A DNA stretch of 64,000 nt. Origin: CAWEDP01 sp963807925. GTDB lineage: Bacteria > Acidobacteriota > Vicinamibacteria > Vicinamibacterales > CAVVIG01. How positions within the stretch are numbered: the first letter of the stretch is position 1; the number at the start of each line of letters is the position of its first letter. Made by a program: the position numbers and the translations under genes. Below the pieces are notes generated by a model. The model had not been told where the DNA came from. It worked only from the letters and a program-made list of their open reading frames with translations, and did no database searches. The stretch lies in assembly GCA_963807925.1 (NCBI GenBank), contig CAWEDP010000002.1, forward strand, positions 1,550,001 through 1,614,000. The letters run 5' to 3'. Below, one piece after another: positions 55,225 to 64,000 of this stretch.

Positions 55225-55256
55225 GCAGATCCTCTGAGTGATGACGTGTGCAGTTC

Positions 55257-55286
55257 AGTGTAAGGCGGTCGGAAAATCGCTGTCAA
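55257..55286 (-). promoter_or_regulatory. Sigma-70 promoter of the small protein-glycerate kinase operon
   Basis: TTGACA (55286-55281), 18 bases, TACACT (55262-55257) on the minus strand. Transcription would start near 55250, with a leader of about 26 bases and AGAGGA six bases before the ATG at 55224. Confidence 0.7.
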
Positions 55287-55345
55287 GGACCTGTAAGCTC
55301 CAGCGCCGTCGCACGGCAACCCGCACGGCGAGGGAGGGGCACCGG

Positions 55346-56230
55346 TCAGCGGCTCCACGCGGCCACCACACCACCCGCGCACCCGACCAGCATTCCACCC
55401 ACCAGCACGAGTCCGCAAAGCTCGAGCGGGAGGAAGCGCACCGACGCCAAATCAATCGTCGGGGCGAGCGGTGTGAGGTAGCGCGCGCGCAGGGCCGCGT
55501 AGCCGGCAAGCAACGCCGCCAACGCCAGGAGCGCGCCGGCGCCGCCCTCGACGATGCCTTCCACCACGAACGGTCCGCGGATGTAGATACCAGGTGCGCC
55601 GACGAGCTGCATGATCTCGAGCTCATCCTTCCGTGCGTGAAGCGCGAGCCGTACGACATTTGCCACCGTCAGCGCCGCCGCCGCGGCCAGAATCAGCCCC
55701 AGCGCGACCCCGACGCCGCGAATGGCGCGGACCAGGGCCAGCAGACGGTCGAGCCACTGCGCGTCGTACCGCACGTCGGACACACCGGTCAGCCGCCGGA
55801 CGCTCCCGGACAGCCCTCGAGCCGCGTCGCTCGAGCGGCTGCCGCCCTTGAGCCGCACCTCGAAGGAGGCGGGCAGCGGATTGTCCCCGACGCTATCGAT
55901 CGTGGTCGCCAGCTCGCCGAAGGTCTGCTTGAACCGCTTCAACGCCTCGTCCTTCGAGATGTACTCGCGCGCCTCGACCGCCGCGTCCGCCGCGAGCGTC
56001 CGGTCGATCGCCTCGCGATCGGCGGCGGTCACATCGTCCTGCAGGTAGACCGACAGTTCGGCCGTACGGCTCCACTCGCCGGCGAGCCGCTCGAGGTTCG
56101 ACGTCACGAGCAGGAAGCCGCCGACGACGAAGAGCGCGAGCGCGATCGTGACCGTCGAGAGCAGCCCCGACCGGCCGCCGCGCCAGATGCTCGTCATCGC
56201 CTCGTCCAGCGCATAGCGCAGAGCGCGCAC
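55346..56230 (-). CDS. ftsX: Cell division protein FtsX
   Basis: FtsX with FtsE activates cell-wall hydrolases at the septum. The 294-residue protein has four membrane helices: one near the start (LLSTVTIALALFVVGGFLLV), a periplasmic domain (about 45-165, with ELSVYLQDDVTAADREAI), then three at the end (LALVRAIRGVGVALGLILAA, VEGGAGALLALAALLAGYAAL, LELCGLVLVGGMLVGCAGGVVA). The FtsX cytoplasmic segment ARKDELEIMQLVGAPGIYIRGPF is conserved. It follows ftsE by seven bases. Confidence 0.94.
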   Translation of the reverse strand: MRALRYALDEAMTSIWRGGRSGLLSTVTIALALFVVGGFLLVTSNLERLAGEWSRTAELSVYLQDDVTAADREAIDRTLAADAAVEAREYISKDEALKRFKQTFGELATTIDSVGDNPLPASFEVRLKGGSRSSDAARGLSGSVRRLTGVSDVRYDAQWLDRLLALVRAIRGVGVALGLILAAAAALTVANVVRLALHARKDELEIMQLVGAPGIYIRGPFVVEGIVEGGAGALLALAALLAGYAALRARYLTPLAPTIDLASVRFLPLELCGLVLVGGMLVGCAGGVVAAWSR

Positions 56231-56237
56231 TGGAAGC

Positions 56238-56893
56238 CTACCCTCCCTCGACGAGCTGGCCGTGCTCGAGCGTCACCGCCCGCCGGCCGACCCGCTGAAT
56301 GAGCTCGCGGTCGTGCGTGGCGACGAGGACCGTCGTGCCGCGCGCGTTGATTTCGCGGAACAGGTTCATGATGTCGAGCGACAGATCGGGGTCGAGATTG
56401 CCCGTCGGCTCGTCGGCCAGCACGAGCTGCGGATCGTTGACCAGCGCGCGCGCGATCGCGACGCGCTGCTGCTCCCCGCCGGACAGCTCCTCGGGCAACG
56501 CGTTCATCCGATGCTGCAGGCCGACCCATTTCAGCACCTGGAAGGTCCGGCGCTGCTGGATGCCCAGCGCGACGCCGAGCACCCGCATCACGAACGCGAC
56601 GTTCTGAAAGACCGTGAAGCGGGGAATCAGGCGGAAATCCTGGAAGACGAAGCCCAGCGTGCGGCGGTAGGCCTGCACCTCCGAGCCGCGCAGGGCGGCG
56701 AGATCGCGGCTGGCGACCTTCAGCGATCCGCCGGTCGGCAGATCCTCGCGCAGCAGCAGCCGGAGAAAGGTGGACTTGCCCGCCCCGCTCGGGCCGGTCA
56801 GGAACATGAACTCGCCCTTCTCGATCGTGAGCGACAGGTCCCGCAGCGCGAACATGCCGCGGCTGTACACCTTCGACAGGCGATGGGCCTCGA

Positions 56894-56897
<4 letters not shown>
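56238..56897 (-). CDS. ftsE: Cell division ATP-binding protein FtsE
   Basis: The ATPase partner of FtsX. From GTG 56897 the protein has 219 residues. It has Walker A TGPSGAGKSTFLRLL, the Q-loop GFVFQDFRLIPRF, signature LSGGEQQRVAIARALVNDP, Walker B LVLADEPTGNLDPD and the H-loop VATHDRELI. The GTG overlaps the true gatB stop (GTGA), seen once the gatB frame is corrected. Confidence 0.95.
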
Positions 56898-58341
<1,444 letters not shown>

Positions 58342-58384
58342 GTCGGGATCAGGGATGAGCGCGGCCGCGCCCATCCCCGTCGGG

Positions 58385-59976
<1,592 letters not shown>

Positions 59977-60014
59977 GCAGGGGCTCCAAGGTCAAGAAGG
60001 TCAAGAAGGCCAAC

Positions 60015-60020
60015 AGTATA
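60015..60020 (-). promoter_or_regulatory. -10 box of pckA
   Basis: TATACT on the minus strand, 38 bases before the pckA ATG. No good -35 is seen. Between it and the gene a nine-base unit (TCAAGAAGG) is repeated in the leader, with TTGGAG as ribosome site. Confidence 0.4.
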
Positions 60021-60119
60021 GGTAGAATTCTCGCATCGTAACCGCCGGCTGAATCTCAAGTCAACAATTCCGGCGGGATACGGTAGACTGTAAACGGCCG
60101 TTTTTTGAGCATCGTAATC

Positions 60120-60815
60120 ATGAACAGCGACGTGCAATCCGCGATTGACGCAACCCTCGACGGCAGGCCGGCCGAGGCGGCCGCCAGGACGCCGGCGCGC
60201 GGGCCCGGGCTGAATGCCCCCCTGTCCAAAGACACCAGGCTGGCCATCGACATTCGCCAGCTCGTGGACCGGGGCGAGCTGGAACAGGCGCGCGAACTCT
60301 TTGCGGGGCTGGTGGACACCCACCAGCGCCGGGCGCTCCGGATCGCGTATCAGTATCTTCGCGATGCCGCGGACGCCGACGAGGCGGTCCAGGATGCGTT
60401 CGTCAAGGTGTTCGCGCACATCAGCTCGTACCGCGAGGCGTGGCCGTTCGAGGTCTGGTTCACCCGGATCCTGACCAACGGCTGTCTGGATCGCCGCAAG
60501 GCCCGCGCGCGCCGCGACCGCTGGACCGTGCCGGCGGGGGAAACCGGCGGACCCGACGACCCGAGAATGGCCGTCACCACGCTGCCCGACGCGAGTCCCG
60601 AGGCGCGGCTGCTGGCGCGCGAACGGCGGGCGCGCCTGGCGGGCGCGATCGACCGGCTCGACGGGCGGCAGCGGATGGTCTTCATGCTGTGCCACTACGG
60701 GGACCACACGCCGCGCGAAGTGAGCGCCATGACGGGCTTGAACGAATCGACCGTGCGCGTGCACCTGTTCCGGGCCGCTCGCAAGCTGCGCGGCCTGCTC
60801 GGAGGAAAACCGTGA
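60120..60815 (+). CDS. ECF-type RNA polymerase sigma factor
   Basis: A 231-residue sigma-70 family factor. An N-terminal extension of about 55 residues precedes region 2 (ALRIAYQYLRDAADADEAVQDAFVKVF, then WFTRILTNGCLDRRKARARR) and region 4 (LDGRQRMVFMLCHYGDHTPREVSAMTGLNESTVRVHLFRAARKL). There are no regions 1 or 3, as in ECF sigmas. ATG 60120 is used; a TTG five codons earlier is possible. It is coupled to the anti-sigma gene by GTGA. Confidence 0.92.
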   Translation: MNSDVQSAIDATLDGRPAEAAARTPARGPGLNAPLSKDTRLAIDIRQLVDRGELEQARELFAGLVDTHQRRALRIAYQYLRDAADADEAVQDAFVKVFAHISSYREAWPFEVWFTRILTNGCLDRRKARARRDRWTVPAGETGGPDDPRMAVTTLPDASPEARLLARERRARLAGAIDRLDGRQRMVFMLCHYGDHTPREVSAMTGLNESTVRVHLFRAARKLRGLLGGKP

Positions 60816-61447
60816 AGACACGCGGCTCGCACCTCCGCGAGGAGCGGCTCTTCGACTGCTACCTCGCGGTTCGCGGCGGCGATTTGCCCGACCCACCGGT
60901 GGCCGAGCACCTGACCGACTGCGACGACTGCGGTCGGCGCTACGCGGAGCTGACGCAGTTCATGGAACGGCTCGACGTCGAGGCGACGGCGGAAGCCGAT
61001 GAGATCTTCACCGCGGACCGTCTGCGGGCGCAGCGCCAGCACATCGCGCGACGCCTCGAGCATCTCGGGCACCCGGGACGGGTCATCAGCTTCCCGGGCC
61101 GCCACCCCGGGTTGCGCGCCGGGGCGGCCGCCCCGCGTCGGGCCCGGCGCTGGATCGCCGCCGCCGCCGCCGCCGGACTCTTCATCGGCGTCGGCACCGG
61201 CATTCTGCTCGACTGGGACCGTACGCCGGCAAGCGGCCCGTCGGGCACCGTCGCCCGACAGACCGTGCTCACGACGACCCCGACGACCGCGCGGCGCGAC
61301 CGCGCCCCGGAGATCTCGCGGCCCGATCCGCGCGCCGACAACGCCTTCCTGTACCAGCTCGAGGAGGCCGGCGACCGTCCGCGCATCCGGGAGCTCTCGG
61401 CCGTCGATGCCATGACGCCGCACGTGCGCGAGGTGACCCTGCGGTGA
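60812..61447 (+). CDS. Anti-sigma factor with zinc-binding N-terminus and one membrane helix
   Basis: A 211-residue protein that should hold the ECF sigma factor inactive. The N-terminal ZAS-type motif is HLTDCDDCGRRY (His-x3-Cys-x2-Cys). A membrane helix lies at about 111-127 (IAAAAAAGLFIGVGTGILL), followed by a short periplasmic tail rich in Arg, Pro and Thr. GTG start at 60812 overlaps the sigma stop. The signal sensed is unknown. Confidence 0.86.
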   Translation: MKTRGSHLREERLFDCYLAVRGGDLPDPPVAEHLTDCDDCGRRYAELTQFMERLDVEATAEADEIFTADRLRAQRQHIARRLEHLGHPGRVISFPGRHPGLRAGAAAPRRARRWIAAAAAAGLFIGVGTGILLDWDRTPASGPSGTVARQTVLTTTPTTARRDRAPEISRPDPRADNAFLYQLEEAGDRPRIRELSAVDAMTPHVREVTLR

Positions 61448-61498
61448 CATCGCGGTCGTGACGATTCACGATCGGGAGTCGACGCCGCCGGGGCCGCG

Positions 61499-61546
61499 CG
61501 TCGGTCCTTCCCGAACGGTGAGCGTCGCTCCTTCCCGAACGGTGAA
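61499..61546 (+). repeat. Tandem 24-bp repeat upstream of ispH
   Basis: Two adjacent 24-base copies (61499-61522 and 61523-61546) of a unit with TCCTTCCCGAACGGTGA, differing at two bases. It lies in the 131-base gap between the anti-sigma gene and ispH, just upstream of ispH's GTG at 61579. Confidence 0.85.
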
Positions 61547-61578
61547 CTGTCACTCGTGAACGGCCAGTCGCACCCCCC

Positions 61579-62766
61579 GTGCCTTCCCTGATCTTCCGCA
61601 AGGGCCTGGACATGAAGCAGGCCGTCGCCGGCATGCTCGCGGAGAGCTATCACAGCGCGCTCATCGAGCACATCAAGGCGCACGATTTCGTCCACCGCGA
61701 CGGACGGCTCACCATCCACCTGGCCCGGGAGTTCGGCTTCTGCTACGGGGTGGACCGCGCCGTCGATTACGCGTATCAGACGCGCCAGCGCTTTCCCGAT
61801 CGCGCCGTCTATCTGACCGGTGAAATCATCCACAATCCCCATGTCAACGATCGGCTGCGCGCCATGGGGATTCGGTTTCTGAGCGACGACCCGGCCGTCG
61901 TGCAGCGCCTCGGGCCCGATGCGGTCGTCATCCTGCCGGCCTTCGGCGTCACGGTCGCCATGCTCCAGCAGCTCGAGCAGCGGGGGGCGGTGCTGATCGA
62001 CACGACCTGCGGCTCCGTGCTGAACGTCTGGAAGAACGTCCGCCGCTACTGCGAGGGCGGCTACACCTCGATCATCCACGGAAAAGCGTGGCACGAGGAG
62101 ACGCAGGCCACCGCCTCGCAGGCCGCCGCTCACGGCGGCCGCTACCTGGTCGTCCTCGATCGCGGCGAGGCCGCACAGGTGTGCGACTACATCCGGCGGG
62201 GCGGCGACGCGCGGGCGTTTCTCGACCGATTCAAGACCGCCGCCTCGCACGGCTTCGAGCCCGATCGCGACCTCGCGCGCATCGGCCTCGCGAACCAGAC
62301 GACGATGCTGATGTCCGAGTCGCTCGAAATCGGCGAGATGTTGAAAGCCGCCGTCGTCGATCGCTACGGCGAGGATGCGCTCGCCGGGCACTTCGAGGCG
62401 TTCGACACGATTTGCAGCGCCACGCAGGATCGGCAGGATGCGGTGGTCGCGTTGCTGACCGGCCGCCCGATCGACCTGATGGTGGTGATCGGGGGCTACA
62501 ACAGCAGCAATACCTGCAATCTGGCGCGGATCTGCGCCGCGGCGAAGCCCACGTTTCATATCGCCGATCCCGAGTGCCTGCTGTCGGCCGGCGAGATCCG
62601 GCATCGGCCCATCGCCGGAGGGCCCGAGCTCCGCAGCCAGGGGTGGCTGCCCGAGTCGGGGCCGGTGTCGATCGGTCTGACCTCGGGCGCGTCGACGCCG
62701 GACAACCTGGTCGGCCAGGCCGTCGCCCGCATCGCGGAACTGGCCGGTTCGAGTTCCTCCCGCTAA
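61579..62766 (+). CDS. ispH: 4-hydroxy-3-methylbut-2-enyl diphosphate reductase (IspH), long form
   Basis: IspH is the last enzyme of the MEP isoprenoid pathway and carries a 4Fe-4S cluster. The three cluster Cys are Cys55 (GFCYGVDR), Cys144 (DTTCGSVLNVWKN) and Cys313 (NSSNTCNL). At 395 residues it is the longer cyanobacterial/plant-like form with an N-terminal extension and an insertion before GGYNSSNT, unlike the 316-residue E. coli enzyme. GTG 61579 is used; ATG 61612 would remove 11 residues. Confidence 0.95.
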   Translation: MPSLIFRKGLDMKQAVAGMLAESYHSALIEHIKAHDFVHRDGRLTIHLAREFGFCYGVDRAVDYAYQTRQRFPDRAVYLTGEIIHNPHVNDRLRAMGIRFLSDDPAVVQRLGPDAVVILPAFGVTVAMLQQLEQRGAVLIDTTCGSVLNVWKNVRRYCEGGYTSIIHGKAWHEETQATASQAAAHGGRYLVVLDRGEAAQVCDYIRRGGDARAFLDRFKTAASHGFEPDRDLARIGLANQTTMLMSESLEIGEMLKAAVVDRYGEDALAGHFEAFDTICSATQDRQDAVVALLTGRPIDLMVVIGGYNSSNTCNLARICAAAKPTFHIADPECLLSAGEIRHRPIAGGPELRSQGWLPESGPVSIGLTSGASTPDNLVGQAVARIAELAGSSSSR

Positions 62767-62825
62767 ACGGAACGCGACGGGTCGTCGTAGTTTGTTTAGG
62801 AACAGGCTTTCCCCGAGGTTTATCC

Positions 62826-63302
62826 ATGAGGCCGACCGTCTTCGGCTGGGCGCTGGCTGCCCTGCTCGTGGCTGTGCTGGCGCCGCCGGCCGCTGCTCAG
62901 AGCGGGTTTCCGTGGTGGAACGATCCGAAGGTCGTCCAGGAGCTGGGCCTTTCTCCGGACCAGTCCATGCGGGTCGACGCCATCTTCCGCGCCACGTTTC
63001 CGCTCCTGCGTCAGAGCAAAGAGGAACTGGATCGGCAGGAAGCCGAGCTGTCCCGCCTCGTGGAGGTTAACGCCGACGAGCCGACCGTCGTGCGGCAGGT
63101 CGACAAGGTGGAAACGGTCCGGTCCGGTCTCAACAAGTCACGGACGCTCATGTTGCTGCACATGCGGCAAGTGCTGACGCCCAGACAGAACGCCAGGTTC
63201 AACGTGGTCTTTGAGCAATATCGCCGGGACAACCCGCGTCCGCCAGATCGCACGCCGGAGGCGTCCCGCCCGCCCGAGAAGGACCGGAGACCGTCCCGGT
63301 AA
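62826..63302 (+). CDS. Secreted Spy/CpxP-like protein
   Basis: A 158-residue protein with a signal peptide (VFGWALAALLVAVLAPPAAAQS). The mature part is helical: WWNDPKVVQELGLSPDQSMRVDAIF, then LRQSKEELDRQEAELSRLVE and LMLLHMRQVLTPRQNARF. The LxLTPxQ-type motif occurs twice (LGLSPDQ, VLTPRQ), as in the Spy/CpxP/heavy-metal-resistance family of periplasmic chaperones. It lies 30 bases before the TolC-like gene, so the two may work in envelope stress or efflux. Confidence 0.82.
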   Translation: MRPTVFGWALAALLVAVLAPPAAAQSGFPWWNDPKVVQELGLSPDQSMRVDAIFRATFPLLRQSKEELDRQEAELSRLVEVNADEPTVVRQVDKVETVRSGLNKSRTLMLLHMRQVLTPRQNARFNVVFEQYRRDNPRPPDRTPEASRPPEKDRRPSR

Positions 63303-63332
63303 TCACGCTCAATTCGTCACGAGGATGAACGC

Positions 63333-64000
63333 ATGAAACGCGAAGGTTCGATCTGGGTTCTGGCGACTGCATTGGCGCTCGGGGGGCTCCCGGCCTCGGC
63401 GCGGGCGCAACAACTCTCGGAGGCGCGCATCCAGGAATTGATTCGCGTCGCGGCCGAGCGCGTGGCGCAGGGGCAGGTGGCCTCGCCGCAGGTGGCGACG
63501 CCGGCGCCGCCGGCCGACGCCCGGCCGGTCGTCCACCTCTCGCTCGACGATGCGGTGAAGCTGGCGCTCGAGCGCAATCTGGACATCGCGGTCCAGCGGC
63601 TGAACCCGGAGATCAACGACATCGCGATCGCGAGCCTGCGGTCGGTCTACCACCCGTCGCTCACCTCCACGGTGTTCAACCGCGCGGCGGCGAACCCGTC
63701 GACGACGACGATTGCGGGCTCCACCACGGCGGGCGCCGCGGTGAACACGACGCTGACCACCTATAACGCCGGCATCGCCCAGAGCATTCCGTTCGGCGGC
63801 GGCAACATCTCGGTCGCGCTGAACAACAACCGGCAGAGCACGACCAATGCGACCTCGCTGTTCAATCCGATCTACAACACCAACTGGTCCGGGACCTACA
63901 CACAGCCGCTGATGCGCGGCTTCCGGACCGACAGCACCCGGCAGCAGCTGCAGGTGACGAAGATCAACCGCGACATCTCGGACGTGCAACTGCGGGCGTC
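63333..64000 (+). CDS. TolC-family outer-membrane protein, N-terminal part (partial)
   Basis: The first 222 residues, open at the window edge. Signal peptide (MKREGSIWVLATALALGGLPASARA) followed by a helix with LSLDDAVKLALERNLDIAVQRL, the usual TolC/OEP opening, and PFGGGNISVALNN and GTYTQPLMRGF of the beta/alpha barrel. TolC proteins are outer-membrane channels of efflux pumps. The start is ATG 63333. The pump genes are presumably beyond the window. Confidence 0.86.
   Translation, partial: MKREGSIWVLATALALGGLPASARAQQLSEARIQELIRVAAERVAQGQVASPQVATPAPPADARPVVHLSLDDAVKLALERNLDIAVQRLNPEINDIAIASLRSVYHPSLTSTVFNRAAANPSTTTIAGSTTAGAAVNTTLTTYNAGIAQSIPFGGGNISVALNNNRQSTTNATSLFNPIYNTNWSGTYTQPLMRGFRTDSTRQQLQVTKINRDISDVQLRA

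Noticed and set aside
62735..62770. A T-arm-like GGTTCGAGTTCC suggesting a tRNA gene
   Set aside because: It lies within the last codons of ispH, and no acceptor or anticodon stem can be built around it.

Overview
The window is high-G+C bacterial chromosome, densely packed, with long co-directional operons and many genes that start on the stop codon of the gene before. No tRNA, rRNA, insertion sequence, phage gene or CRISPR array was found. The mix (NtrYX-type two-component system, Mpl-type peptidoglycan recycling, DUF2723 glycosyltransferase, secretin lipoprotein with TPRs, plant/cyanobacterial-length IspH, GatB, SelB, Tat, GroESL under CIRCE) fits a Gram-negative, diderm bacterium. My best guess is Acidobacteriota (Vicinamibacteria-like); this is an inference from gene content, not a phylogeny.

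Layout. 0-9 kb: the tail of a PQQ-type sugar dehydrogenase, a receiver-less sigma-54 activator, an extradiol-dioxygenase-fold protein, a secreted protein, then a plus-strand run of a rhodanese-like protein, a DUF2723 membrane glycosyltransferase, a LolA-like carrier and a TPR/secretin lipoprotein. 9-16 kb (minus): a cell-wall island nagZ-ldcA-mpl-pxpB-pxpC-murB-murA, which would join muropeptide recycling to UDP-MurNAc synthesis. 16-19 kb (plus): a GHMP sugar kinase, polX and a small protein. 19-42 kb (minus): a HEAT-like protein, a RodZ-like protein, thiE, TPR protein, rnhB-rplS-trmD-rimM-khpA-rpsP-ffh, ribBA-ribE-ribD, ftsY, gpsA-plsY-thpR-cinA-pgpA, a zinc-ribbon/RDD protein, an NtrX/NtrY pair, nrdR and a flippase-like protein. 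42-46 kb (plus): purC, a 73-residue Fis-like protein, groES-groEL. 46-49 kb: a TonB protein, a small protein, a geranylgeranyl-reductase-like flavoprotein and a 51-residue TatA. 49-60 kb (minus): selB, rnr, glycerate kinase, a small protein, ftsX-ftsE-gatB-pckA. 60-64 kb (plus): an ECF sigma/anti-sigma pair, ispH, a secreted protein and the start of a TolC-like protein.

Things that stand out: (1) a MurA with Asp in place of the catalytic Cys; (2) pxpB/pxpC embedded in the peptidoglycan-recycling operon; (3) two CIRCE-like operators in tandem on the groES promoter; (4) a perfect 16-bp inverted repeat between ffh and rpsP; (5) several promoters whose -10 box sits about 7-8 bases before the start codon, implying leaderless mRNAs; (6) very common NTGA stop/start overlaps, including a probable CTG start for glycerate kinase; (7) four single-base frame breaks (lolA, selB, gatB, pckA) that look more like assembly indels than decay. 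I saw no clear wholly new multi-gene system; the cell-wall island with PxpBC and a divergent sugar kinase is the best candidate for something not yet described.
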